Source: Gracilaria domingensis (lineage: Eukaryota > Rhodophyta > Florideophyceae > Gracilariales > Gracilariaceae). From it: DNA of 64,000 bases. The position numbers and the translations under genes are program-made. The notes beneath the pieces were generated by a model that saw only the letters and a list, made by a program, of their open reading frames with translations, had not been told where the DNA came from and did not search any database. The stretch lies in NCBI GenBank assembly GCA_022539475.1, contig VCMS01000059.1, forward strand, positions 1 to 64,000, in the 5' to 3' direction. Below, piece after piece: positions 9,661 to 20,825 of the stretch. Within the stretch, counting starts at the first letter, position 1; each line of letters starts with the position of its first letter.

Positions 9661-11861
9661 TGCCTCCTGCAAGTAGAAATACATTTTGTAAAGTGAAATA
9701 ATTGATTTTGGATAAAATAATTTTCATGTTGCAATGGAATTAAGCTCAGTAAACTTAATGAAGTCAGGAGAGACATATGTGTCTCGACATAATGCTACAG
9801 CTCTTCTTCGATTAAGTCAAACGGACCTCTAATCAAGTGATATTTCACACCGGGTAAATCTTTTAACCGTTGTTTTAAACCACTCAACCATCTTCTCTAA
9901 GCATTTCCTCCCCCGAATTTATTCGAATTTATATTCATGTACTTTGAACTAGTATATTGTTGGTAACATTCATTTGACAAACCTTCTTGAAAAGCATTTC
10001 TTTCGGCTGACCACGCAAACGTCATACGGACGACAAAGTAATGAAATTTATTTGCGACGACATAATGAGAAAGACATTTCAGTGAGACTCATTACCAACA
10101 AAGAGTCACAGCAGGTCGTAGTCATCAATTGAAATGTTTCCGAAACGTAACCTACATTCAGTACTAGTACATAGAAACGTGTTCAGTATGTTACGAAAAA
10201 TCAAACTTTCTTCTTTAAATTATGACGAAGGATTATTACCATTTTTTAATTCAAATCTGCAAGTTACCTAATACCTGAAAGTTCTTGGAGATCGTATGTT
10301 AAACCTTTAAAAAGTGGAATACTTAATATCTCTCGTAATTTTAATGTACTTTTGGATACATGAAATGTGTTCAAAGATCTGATATTGAAATGAAAATATT
10401 TACAAACTAATCTTTGCCAACTATTGAGCATCATGAATTGTAAGGGAACAGTGAAAACTAATATTTACTGGTTCAACTTGACATGGGACTATCACCAGTT
10501 CATCTTTGAAGTACAATCATATGTATGACTTATAACTGTTGAAAACGGAGATGCTCAACGTACTACAAAATCATCACGAGCTACACTTTTTCAAACATTC
10601 TTGAAAATACGTAACTAAACGTTTGAATGAGTTAGTATCCATTATTTGAATAAATATGTATAGATGTTTGTGATGTTTCGAGAAGAAGCAGAGGAAGTCC
10701 GAAAATAAATACAGAAGATGTATGATTATTCAAGAAAACCAGGGTAGATAATTTGTGACTGTTATCTGTTTTCGTGGTCTCGCTTTGCAAAAAACTGTTT
10801 TCTAGAGAACATTTTTATTCGTTGGATTGTTACGTTTAGTAGACAGGTCATTTGTTATATACATGTCTATATGGATTGGCTTTTTGTGGCATTTAAAGTC
10901 TACCTTGCCTAAAAGAGAAGTAGAACAATTTCTAGATCCTAGAATATATATTTTTTGATATTTGACGTTTTTTGTGATGCCGGCAGGACGAGGTTATGAG
11001 TATTATTTGGCACAATGATTTTTCGTAAACGGGTAAAATGGTATACTAAGCAGTAGTCTATAATTGTTTTGAAATTTTAGTACCCTTTTGTTTGCTAATC
11101 AAGGTAGTAGACGCAGTTTATGTAATCAATTTGTATATTGAATTGAATTGTGTTTAAAGCAGACGCAATTAAACGAGTTCTTTTGAAATTCCTCCACAAA
11201 GTTTTTGTCAGAGTCGATTGGTCAAAATCGTGATTCAAATTACATCAGTTTGTCTAATTCGGCCAATGGGTTTAAAGGGGTGGAAATTTTTGTACTTGAT
11301 TTAGAAGGTGGGTTGCGGTAATAGTAGTACTGCTGTTTGGTAAGTTGCATTTAATTCAAAAACACTGTGATTCACAGTCTCTGAGCGTGACGACGGCAGT
11401 GACTTCCGTTCCACCTGAGTGGACTTACACCGTGTCAACCTGTCCAGCACATGGTGTTTATGATGGGGCTGTATTTTTTTTTGACCCAATAGTCCTATAG
11501 TTGCGGCCTCCATCTAGCCAATGGTTTCGTTTTAGCGGCCGTTCATGCAACCAATGATATCATTCCTGCGGCCTCTACAGTTTCTTCTATTGTCAAGACT
11601 TGTTTGCTCAACGTGTCCCGAGAGCTCGTTCGTAGGACTGCATGCGAGGTGTCGCGCCCACTGTCCGCAGCGTGAGCTTCGTCGTCGCTCGCGGCTTCAC
11701 AGTGTGAAGTTCACACTATTCTTATCTACTCCCTGTGGCAAGACATGCGTGCTTCGGGTCCAGCATCATCGAGCGCTGTTGTAAGCTTGGCATTTGTGGC
11801 ACAGGATCCATCCTAACTCGCACGACGAGTCACATCTTTCCATCTTTCACCTGTAGAAATC
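9661..11861. other. AT-rich gene-free region
   Basis: About 2.2 kb that is clearly richer in A and T than its surroundings, especially 9,700-11,300. I see no coding frame longer than chance, no domain, no tRNA-like box pair and no clear inverted or direct repeat. It may be a decayed insertion. Confidence 0.6.
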
Positions 11862-12920
11862 ATGAATGGTTCTACATGCGCATTTGGCCTGCCTCCAATC
11901 TCTATAGCATCGCAGCTGGTTTTGAACGTTCGTCGAACAAGCACGGCGGCGTTTGCAGCAATCGCTCTAGCTGTGAACAAGTCGCACAAGTCAGTCTCGT
12001 GGCAAGTGCATAAAGCGCCACAGGCCATTGAAAGCTGCGTGACACGCACGACAAGACGAAGACATATGTGCGTTTGCACGGCACCCGTAGTGGTTTTCGA
12101 CAAGGACTGCGAAATGGGAGTGTTTTCAACATGGCACTCTTCTGAAAGCGAGCAAGCACCAGAGCGACAAGCCGAACAGAAAGTGCAAGAAGGAAGAGCA
12201 CTGAAGCCATTACGAGCTCACAACGTTTTACAACGAGGTTCTTCCTTGTCATCAACGCGCAACCTAGTGAGCGAGCTACGAATACTGGCACGCTTACTGG
12301 TGGCGCTGGTAGTAGGCGGCGTGATCGGGATGGAAAGGAGAGCGGCAAACAGCCTGGCCGGTGTGAGAACGTTCAGTCTGGTGAGTGTAGGCGCAGCTTT
12401 ATTCATGTCCACTGCATTGATAGCGTTTCCAAACTCGGATCCGGCGCGAGTTGCGGCGGCGATTTCTTCCAGCGTTGGATTTCTTGGCGCCGGTGCCATG
12501 CACAAGAATGCAAAGCATTCTAGGGGGTTGACGACGGCTTGTTCGGTGTGGCTTGCGGCAGCTCTCGGGATTGCTGCGGCATCTGGAATGTTCTTGCTGT
12601 CGTTTACGGGCGCGATTTCTACGGTGCTGATTGCCAGATACGCTCGGTTTGATTCGTCGTTGCAGTTAATTCGGGGGGATCCGACAGTGGTGTGCAGCCA
12701 CGGCGCGGAGGAGGAGGAGGAGGAGGGGGAGGAGGGGGAGGAGGGCGGTGACGATGACGGTGATGAAGCACGGGGAAACGGACGTGTGCGGTACTACGAC
12801 GCGCTGGAGGCGGACGGGAGCGCGGAGGTTGACAGTTGGCTGCAGCGCGGGCGCGAGGGCGACAGCGGGCGCGACGAGGCGGGCGACGGCGGCGGGTGGA
12901 AGGGCACGCGCGACGAATGA
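11862..12920 (+). CDS. MgtC/SapB-family membrane protein
   Basis: A 352-residue protein. The first ~120 residues are Ser/Thr/Arg-rich with little acidity, as in an organelle transit peptide. Residues about 140-270 form an MgtC/SapB membrane domain with the family signature GVIGMERRAANSLAGVRTF, followed by hydrophobic helices, FLGAGAMH and GLTTACSVWLAAALG. Bacterial members affect Mg2+ homeostasis and virulence; plant and algal members are poorly known. The tail is strongly acidic (a Glu/Gly/Asp run encoded by the ggA-type repeat at 12706-12750) and then Gly/Arg/Asp-rich. It is intact, with ATG at 11862, and stands alone between the AT-rich region and a GC-rich spacer. A bacterial origin by transfer is plausible but not tested. 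Confidence 0.8.
   Translation: MNGSTCAFGLPPISIASQLVLNVRRTSTAAFAAIALAVNKSHKSVSWQVHKAPQAIESCVTRTTRRRHMCVCTAPVVVFDKDCEMGVFSTWHSSESEQAPERQAEQKVQEGRALKPLRAHNVLQRGSSLSSTRNLVSELRILARLLVALVVGGVIGMERRAANSLAGVRTFSLVSVGAALFMSTALIAFPNSDPARVAAAISSSVGFLGAGAMHKNAKHSRGLTTACSVWLAAALGIAAASGMFLLSFTGAISTVLIARYARFDSSLQLIRGDPTVVCSHGAEEEEEEGEEGEEGGDDDGDEARGNGRVRYYDALEADGSAEVDSWLQRGREGDSGRDEAGDGGGWKGTRDE
12706..12750 (+). repeat. GGA-rich microsatellite within the MgtC-like gene
   Basis: Imperfect gga/ggg triplet run that encodes the acidic stretch of the C-terminal tail. It is prone to length change in multiples of three. Confidence 0.8.
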
Positions 12921-15137
12921 GAGGCGCGGAGCGCGGCGCGCACGCGCACGCGCGCGCGCACACGCCATGCGCTTTCGCGCGTAAAGGCGCGCGCGCCTTT
13001 TAGCGCGCGACTTACACGCCGAGACGCGCCAGAAACGGCGCGATGCGCAACACGTGTGCGCCTTCTGATGCTCTGCGCGCTTACATGCCGCGGAATGTAA
13101 TCGGCGCGCAGCGCCGCGCTCGCGTCTGCCCGGCGGTTGCTTTGTTTCCTTCGGGCTGCCGGCGGCCGCCGCTGCCGGCGGAGAACACTGGCGGCGGCGG
13201 CGGCGGGCGCCCTTCGCGCGTTTTCCCTTTTCGCCCAGCGGGATTGCGAGTTGCCGGCGTTGGGATCTTTTGTTGCGCTGGAACGACATGTAACCATCGT
13301 CACACTGACTCGCACGGAGGTCACTTGACCTTCGATTATAATCCGTATAACCTTTACGCCCAGCCGAGCGCCGAAGCGCACAGGCTGTTCCATGACGCCG
13401 GTTTCAGTTAAATCCGAGTCGGGTGCACGCGCCAGCGAGCTTGTCACATCAGAATGGGCGCTGTTGATGGGTTGAAAACAATGTTTGGTGTTACGAGCAA
13501 CAAGCACTTCCTCCTTGTGCGTCTTGTTCTGCGAGCGCGAACATCACGCCGCGCTAACGTCATGCGCAATGGCGAGATCGTGTTTTTCGCAAGTTTTTGG
13601 CCACCTGGATCACCCGTATCGCCAACTGCAAAATACGCGATTTGATTTTGCGCGCGCTCGCGCCCGTTTCGTCCGCGCATTTGTCGAACCGCCGCGCCCG
13701 TGAAACGTCACAGCCGCGCCTGTCGTTTCTTGTCGACAGCGTACTGTAGTAGATACCTGTAGCACGTGCTCACAAGGCTTGACACTCCCGTTCCGAGTAG
13801 GGGTTTAATCGGACAGATATTATCCAAAGACGAACTGCATTCTTTCGTACAATCGGTCAGTTTGAAACAACCATTGTTACAGTTTGAGCGCAAGGCAATG
13901 CAAAAAACCAAAACAGTAATATCTCCACAGAAAGAAGTAGTTGCGTCTGAAAAAATTGTTTGCTTCAAACAAACAAACCGGTTTCAATACCTACAGTGTC
14001 AGGTGAAACATTAAATATTTTCATTCAAATAATGCTTCAATTGTAATAGATATGAATAGCACTGGTAAATACGATGCGTATTCTCAAACAGAATCAAATA
14101 TGAAAAACAGGTAATTTTCAGAAACTGAATTGTTACAGCTGGTTGAAATATGTACACCGGATTTTTTCAAATTCTGGTTCATATACCTCCTACAAACTCG
14201 CCCATCCTGTCAATGAACCGGCCCGTTGGCGTGTGGCCGTTCGGCCGGGTGGGTAAGGGGAGACCGGGGGTTGGGCGGGCGCCCCCGCGATGTACTCGGG
14301 TTCAAGACTCGCATTGTATTTTTTCTGAAGACCTAAATAGATTTCTCTTATTTTGCTAACTTAATATTAACAACATAATTGCCATCAATTTATAATAACT
14401 CCACCGTTTCTCAGCACCCAAAATCAACAGTTCTATCCTGCGCCTTCCAACGCCAGCATCTCTAATATTTGGTTCTACCCCTGCTTGCTCACTCACCTGT
14501 GCTCATTTTATCTCCCGGTCTGTCAAACCCATACCTTATCTACACTCTGCCGCATTGTCTTTGTCGCCCCTAGTCGCCGCCCGTCCCGCAACCTGCTGAA
14601 TTCAGCGTCTCTCTCCCATGCGCGCAGCGCCAATTTGTTTGTGTCGCTGCTAATTGCAATAAAAGCGCGCATTTGCCGTCGCGCGCGCCCACGTAACCGT
14701 TCTTGCGTACCGCTTCCGAGCCGTCAGCTTTTGCCGCCGCGAGGCCCCCCCTTCCCGCCACACCCCCCAAGCGCACCCTCTACCGTGTCTACTCCCATCC
14801 CTCTTCTCCGCCCGCTACAACAAGCACTTGCTTCCGCTTTCTTACTTCTCCGCGCGTATCTTCCGCGCTCCCCCTCTGCGCCTGCACCCTGGTTTGCTAG
14901 CACCCCGCCGGCTACCTCCATCGTGCAAATTCCAGCCCCGGGTTTTTCATCCCCCTCCCACCATTCTCTACACACTGCCGCATTGTGTTTGTCGCCACCT
15001 GTCCTTGCATCTACTGCAATCGGCGCCGCGCGCCTTTACCCCGCATGCGACCATTTCGGAGCGGCGCGCCTCTTGGTCGCGGTCTTCGCCCCGCTTCCGT
15101 CCCCGCGCCGGCTTTTCGGCTTCCGCTATCTGGTGCC
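12921..15137. other. Spacer: GC-rich half, then AT-rich, then C/T-rich segment
   Basis: 12,921-13,700 is very rich in GCGCGC and has an 18-bp perfect palindrome (12983-13000, aaaggcgcgcgcgccttt). 13,750-14,450 is AT-rich with no gene. 14,500-15,130 is C/T-rich. Long frames here run through low-complexity sequence on both strands and show no domain, so I call none. Confidence 0.5.
13080..13088 (+). promoter_or_regulatory. Recurrent CTTACATGC motif
   Basis: cttacatgc within GCGC-rich DNA (gcgcgcttacatgccgcgg). The same nine bases occur at 22267-22275 and 22323-22331 upstream of the bZIP gene, with a one-mismatch copy at 13011-13019 and an 8/9 reverse copy at 50622-50630. A shared promoter element is inferred from recurrence and context only. 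Confidence 0.4.
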
Positions 15138-16050
15138 ATGTTCTACGGCAATCTTCAGGCCGAAAACCAAGTCACTGATCCGCTCTACATGCTCACTGAG
15201 AGTCACTTCGGCATGGCTCGATTCTGGATGCCATGTTTAGACACTATAAGTTGGTATGACCACGGTTGATTCCCACTTGTTTGCTGTAGCATCCGGCGAG
15301 CTTTACGAGACAATTGCACTGCCCCCCGAAGCTTCGCCGTCCGAGGCGCGGGCCAAGCTGTTCAGATACAGTCTGTACGCTCTGGCTTCTGAGATCATTC
15401 TCGCTGTTGGTTCATTCATCCCTTTACCTGACCCAACCCTACCTCACTCAATAACTCATTTCTGCCTTCCAGGCTTCGCTAAAGAGCTAGTCCATACTGC
15501 TCCTCCGTTGCTCGCCAAATCCCTTGCTTTCTGTCGCGATTACTTCGGCGCCGACCCTCCAATAAACTCATACAAACAGCTTTTCGTCGGCCCACTTGGC
15601 CTTGATCCAAACACTACCGTAACTGGAGCTCGTGGCATAGTCGTACTTTCGGGAGACTTGCTGCATACACCAAGATGTATTGACGAGGCATTTGCTGCCA
15701 GAGAGGCCATTATAGACGGTGTCGTGATGACGTACAGCGAAAGATTTCTTCGCCCCTGTCTTCTTGAAGACGACTGGCTCACAACCGGGCTGGCCGCCCA
15801 TGTGTCGACTTTGGGATTGCAGACCATTTTTGGTAGGAACTGGTACACGTTCCGAATATGGGATACTATAGAGCAGCTAAGGAACGAACCATCCCTTGAC
15901 CTCGCGGACTCCAATCTCGATCGAATTACACACGCTTCTCGTGCTACGATCCGCAAACACTCTCATATGACCGTTTACATGATTGCTGAAAGAATCGGCG
16001 GTGACATGTTCAAGCGAACGTCGCGTGATATTGTCGCTGCACTACCATAG
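15138..16050 (+). pseudogene. TAF2: TAF2 (TFIID subunit 2) fragment with a frameshift
   Basis: The frame from 15256 encodes 264 residues resembling the central M1-aminopeptidase-like part of TAF2: THFCLPG, SYKQLFV, then a WLTTGLAAHVSTLGLQTIFG segment where an active peptidase would have other features. Directly upstream (15138-15255), in a different phase, the sequence ARFWMPCLD matches the part of TAF2 that precedes it; the phase changes at about 15250, where a few residues also seem lost. The N-terminal ~150 residues and the long C-terminal half of TAF2 are absent: sequence before 15138 is low-complexity C/T-rich, and the frame ends in TAG at 16048. A degenerate partial copy fits best; a spliced variant is the alternative. 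Confidence 0.65.
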
Positions 16051-16941
16051 AGGCTGTATCTAAAGATTGTCGCAATTCGACAAGCCCATCAAACGGCACT
16101 CTTAACTATACGCCGAAATGATGACACGGACTTGTGGGCTCGTGGCACCAAGTGATTGTTAACAAGCTGGCAACTGTATTGAGAGGCGACGAGAAACATT
16201 AGTTCAACGAAAGCTTAAGCAAGTTGCTGCTACGCAGAGAAGTCGAAGGACGGAAGCGACGTCCTCCAGCCCAATAACTTTTGCGAACTACTTCGTACAC
16301 CCGAGTCCCGTGTGAAGGGCTCTATCCGGAGGCTACGGAGCAATTATCAAACCTCTGCATCAAAGCGTGTACGTGTGCTCATAGATAAACTTCATCGGAT
16401 GGTCTTCTCTTTTCCCTGTGTGACTGGCCATAATAAACCTAAACCGTTATCTATCCATCTTGTAAGCTTTGCGCCCATAGTTACGGCTACGAATTGTTGT
16501 GGCTATGGAATCTTACTCTGGCTACATATCATCTCGTTGTTTTGGCGTCAGTCATGTTAAGCAATAGATCGCACAGGTTAACCTTTTGAGAGCAAGAGAT
16601 TCTGCCAGCCCCCGTCTGTGTTGAAAACTATCCGTGCGCTGGACACAGCAGCTCACTGGTTCTTCTGTGGGTATATTTTTTATGGTAAGAAGGTAAAGAA
16701 CTCTTCGCGACCCTCGGTTCGAAGTATCTATAGTACCTTTGTACAACGCTGTGCTGGCTGGATTGTAAAAAAGAAAAAGCTCTCGTAATTGATCAGTAGC
16801 ATGTTCACTGCCTCAAGATAATACTATGGGAATCTTGTTCACCTTGTACAGAGCGCGCGCAATAAACAGACACCATACAAGTTCCAAGTTCCCAAAATAT
16901 TGTTTGGAAGGTTTACTAGGCGTTTCGTTAAAGAGTATTAT
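16051..16941. other. Spacer, no gene seen
   Basis: Only short chance frames. It flanks the hAT transposase on its 3' side, so one transposon end should lie here, but I did not find a terminal inverted repeat matching the other side. Confidence 0.5.
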
Positions 16942-19071
16942 CTACTTCTTTGCAATGGACCGAAGATACAACATATCCTCAATAACATCACTCTTAAGTC
17001 TAGACCTTTCTGCAGTCAAGATTCTATTGACAGCACTAAAATTGCGCTCACTAGTTGAAGAAGAAACTGGCGTGGCATAAATACGCAAAGCCACTTTCGA
17101 GAGATCTGGATAATGAGCTTCTTGATTAATCCAGAATCGGATTAACTTTGTGCCGTGATCTTCGTCACTAGCAGAGGTTTTCAGTGGTTTTGAAATCGAC
17201 AGAGGAAATTTGCGACTCATGTACTTCTCAAAGGAATCAATATCTCCTTCGCTTGTATCGGCGACGTCAAACATATCCGACAAACAAAACGAATCCGTAC
17301 CAAGTTCTTTGGGCGCAACCACGTCAGTCGCCACAATCTCATTACCCTTTTTCTCAACCTTATCATAGTTACGCAACATGCGCTTAACCAACACGCTTCC
17401 CTTGCCCCTATAAACATTACGCTTTGCTGTGTCTCTCACAAAGCTTAAAGAACGCATTCTCGGATGCAATAAACTGCCTGCGATCCACAAACTATGAATT
17501 TCGATCTGGGAGAGGAACTGCAAAACAACTTTTGCAAACTGCTGGCTCAGCACGTGTGGCATTTGAAAGTTTGGACCTTTGACCATTCCATTGCTAATTT
17601 GCTTTTGTTGCGTCTCCAGTTGCTCTAACATTGGCAGAATAAGGTGCATCGTCGGCTTGTTCTGCGCTTCTAATTGCTTTTGAACATGACATATCGGTCG
17701 AAAGCAAGTTACAATTGCTTCAAGCGCCGGGTAAACTATATCACCTTCAATGGTTGTTTCTGTAATTAAAGAATCGAATGCCTTCTTTGCTGGTTCTGAA
17801 TCCTTACGGGCTATGAGGGACGCGACATTTTTGCTAGACTTCAGGAATCTCTCCACAACTCCAAACACAGTACCAAAACGTGTTTCGATTTCTTGAACTA
17901 ACGCAAAACCATCTGGCAAAGCTTGATTCCAGTTGCCCTGTTTGAAGATACGTACAACTGTTTTCACGTTAAGCAGATCAGCCGCAATGACAGAATTTGA
18001 GGCCATTTCTTTCTCCATAGCATGCTTCATAACCGTATTAAGTTGATGCGATATACATCCCATCCATTTCTCTGTGTATGGAACGCGCTGACTAGAGGCG
18101 GATGCTCCCACAATACATGGCATTGTAGACGCACAATCAGTAACGAAGGTAAAGTTCTTCATGAACTCATCAAGCTCGCATCCAATTCTGGTCAAAAGAG
18201 CATGATCGAAAGCTGAACGTAACGCACTCGCAGATTCTACTCCCTTATGTTCGATAAGGAAAATGTTCCTACTCACCAACGAAAACTCTCTGGCTCTTGT
18301 CAGCAGATGTGGTGCTCCAATCTCGAAGTAATGTGCTGTGAAGTCATAGAACTTGGTTCCATTCACGTCATTTTTCAACCCGTCACTTGTGACTCCTCCA
18401 CCCAGTTCAAGGACATTTTTGACAATGTTTGTGCGATAGTTGTCACGGGCGGATTGCGCTATACGACGGATTCCATCCCGAACAGTATTATTAGACGGTA
18501 GCATATCTTTGACATCCAGTTCTGCGTTGACTGGAACCGACCTTCCCGCATCAACTAATGATCTCACAAAGCCTTCCATCATTACATTTTTGTAAGCAAA
18601 TGACAACGGGAGAAGCCCACATGATACGGCGTAGGCGGCGGCATCAATAATGTTTCGTTTTTGCGTTTCGCTCACTTTAACAAGAACATTGTCTTGGAAC
18701 GACTTTGTTTTGAGCGAGTTGTGGAGCTTAGTGTGATTCTTTAAGAAACTGGTTCCCAGTTCAGGGTCAAATCGTTTGACGGAAGCGTGCAAAGAGCATT
18801 GGCCACTGATCAAATACGAACAAACCAGCCAACCAGCGTCTTTTTTTGTATTCAAATGACACAAAACAGCGTAGTTGTTGTAGTGCTCGGAACGCATTTT
18901 GCGAACCTTGCGCATTTCCTTCCATTCTACTAGTTCATATTCTGTCGTTTCTGCCTCCATTAGTTTGCGCACGACCTCAACAGCTGCTTCTTTGGATTCA
19001 ATAGTAAGAAAGGAACGATTAGATTTGTTGCGATCGGTTAGCGATGATTTTTGGATTCTGGTGCGATCCAT
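16942..19071 (-). CDS. hAT-family transposase
   Basis: 709 residues from the first ATG (19071). The C-terminal end carries the hAT dimerisation region: HYPDLSKVALRIYATPVSSSTSERNFS and then LKSDVIEDMLYLRSI. FVTDCASTMP lies where the first catalytic Asp of the RNase-H-like fold is expected, and the Glu of SSTSERNFS is likely the final acidic residue of the D-D-E set. The N-terminal part has Cys/His residues (CHLNTKK, CSYLISGQCSLH, NHTKLH) in BED-finger-like spacing, though irregular. The enzyme would cut and paste its own element. The reading frame is intact, so the copy is recent or still active, or it has been recruited by the host. Confidence 0.85.
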   Translation of the reverse strand: MDRTRIQKSSLTDRNKSNRSFLTIESKEAAVEVVRKLMEAETTEYELVEWKEMRKVRKMRSEHYNNYAVLCHLNTKKDAGWLVCSYLISGQCSLHASVKRFDPELGTSFLKNHTKLHNSLKTKSFQDNVLVKVSETQKRNIIDAAAYAVSCGLLPLSFAYKNVMMEGFVRSLVDAGRSVPVNAELDVKDMLPSNNTVRDGIRRIAQSARDNYRTNIVKNVLELGGGVTSDGLKNDVNGTKFYDFTAHYFEIGAPHLLTRAREFSLVSRNIFLIEHKGVESASALRSAFDHALLTRIGCELDEFMKNFTFVTDCASTMPCIVGASASSQRVPYTEKWMGCISHQLNTVMKHAMEKEMASNSVIAADLLNVKTVVRIFKQGNWNQALPDGFALVQEIETRFGTVFGVVERFLKSSKNVASLIARKDSEPAKKAFDSLITETTIEGDIVYPALEAIVTCFRPICHVQKQLEAQNKPTMHLILPMLEQLETQQKQISNGMVKGPNFQMPHVLSQQFAKVVLQFLSQIEIHSLWIAGSLLHPRMRSLSFVRDTAKRNVYRGKGSVLVKRMLRNYDKVEKKGNEIVATDVVAPKELGTDSFCLSDMFDVADTSEGDIDSFEKYMSRKFPLSISKPLKTSASDEDHGTKLIRFWINQEAHYPDLSKVALRIYATPVSSSTSERNFSAVNRILTAERSRLKSDVIEDMLYLRSIAKK

Positions 19072-20825
19072 TTTGGATACAGATGAATTCGGATATGGAA
19101 ACGTACTGGATATTTGTGGGTAACAAGTATCGTGAGAAAGTTTGAGTCTTGTGATAAGTACTGAACTTGAAGAGTAATAATCACTTTCTTTCAATGGGAG
19201 AGCTCAAGATATCTGGTGCGAGGAGACCAAACGGATCTAAGCGGATTTTGGTAAGTACTCTGGAATGGAGTGATCTCAGATATCCGGTTAAGTATCTGAG
19301 TGGCGGGGTATGGTACTCTGTTTTGCTGCGTGAGAGAATGGACATTGATGTCTCAATACGTTTTCAAAATTGAAGACAAATTGTATCTTTGCTGCAAGCA
19401 TTGATTAATTTTTGGGCGCTGATGGAGAGCACTTGGACACGTTTGCCTATTCGGTTATAGTTAATTTCACCCTTTCTTTGAACAACATGGACACAATCGA
19501 ACGGCTAGCCGTCCGGTTAAAACTCTAGTTCCGAGTACTTGGTGGTACCGCCTGCCGCTCCCGTCTGCGCTAAGAGAGCGAAGCTACACGACTAGCCGCC
19601 ACAAGCAAAGAAAAGAGCCATGGCAAGCAACGAGGAGAGAAAAGGTTGTTGCTTTTGATCCGTGCACGATTCGTTCACGTCACTCCTTTCTGCGAGAGTC
19701 TAGGAGTCCCGCGCGCCTCAAACAGTGATCATGCAATGTTACCAACCGTACAACACTTTCTTGGTCTCGCGTCCAAATTGCACTCGCAACTGTTCTACGA
19801 GAACAGTTTTGAGGAGTGGAACAGATCCTATAATCTGAGCGCCGCGGCAAACATACAGAATAAATCACAACTGCTTTCACGTCAAAGCTTTTGCTCGCGC
19901 GTGCGTTCGCCACAACTGCATTTTGCAGTACAAAGGATACGCGTGGTGGAACGCACCCTCCATAAACGTTTTAAAACGTAAAACGTGCACAATACGACGC
20001 GCCATCTTTCAACATCGTTACAAATCGCAAGACGTATGGAAACATGCCGCCAAAGAAGAGTAGCGTTTGAACCATTGAGTAGGAGCGCAGCTTGCGTCTA
20101 TGCTTTCGATGCTTCCTGCTTTGGAACAGAGCTTGCCACACAATCGTGAGTGCCAACGCACTCTTTTTGCTATGTATATCTGTAGCATTACATTGGAAAC
20201 ATCAAGTTACCGACTGCACGAAGGTTATATGAAAGCTAATCACAATACGCACATACATGCATCATACTGGCGTTGCAGTTTGGCAGCTTTGTCCTTTTTT
20301 TTTTTCAGTAATAATGTAGGTACTAACAAGGAAGGGACTCAGGGGCAGGGTAAGGTTAAAGGCCGCCCACAAACACACACACCTGGCATGTCATCCAGCC
20401 TTTGTGCAAAAAGCTCATACCGCTGCGCTCGGTGGCGCCGAACCGCCAGCGCCTGACTTCCCCCTCTGTCCATAGCTGTTTCATCGGAATGGGTTCCCCA
20501 AAGAAGCAAATTGAGCAGCTGTCTTATAGTAAAAATAAATCGTGATGAGATTTCTGTCGGCGGAAAGGCTGTCCAGACAAGGCGCATTTCTGTTGTAAAC
20601 TGCGGCGCAACCGAAAGCGCGGGGAGAAAACAATTTCAAAGTGTCAATTGCGGAGTCTGTTATTAAGAACGGAAGTTATGAGGAGTAACTTCACCAAGCA
20701 CACATACCCTTGGTACGTGACGATGGCGAAGAGCAGGAAAAAAAAAAAAACGGAACCAAGAGCTGCAAGCAAACGGGTCGAAGAAAACACGCGAAAATCG
20801 CAACAAAAATGTAATGCTGATCTAC
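19072..20825. other. Spacer between transposase and bZIP gene
   Basis: No supported gene. An agatatc motif occurs twice upstream of the transposase (about 19207 and 19277). The sequence just before 20826 holds an A-run (20740-20750) and the likely 3' UTR of the bZIP gene. Confidence 0.4.

Noticed and set aside
13043-13507. Overlapping frames of 100-237 codons in GC-rich spacer
   Set aside because: Open in both directions owing to composition, no conserved motif.
14228-14320. Possible tRNA-like segment with gttcaagac and a following T-run
   Set aside because: The B-box core fits, but there is no good A box and no acceptor-stem pairing.
16730-16750. Shared gtacctttgtacaa near the hAT gene and at 55.79 kb, considered as a transposon end
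   Set aside because: Only 14 bp, itself partly palindromic, and not repeated on the other side of the transposase.
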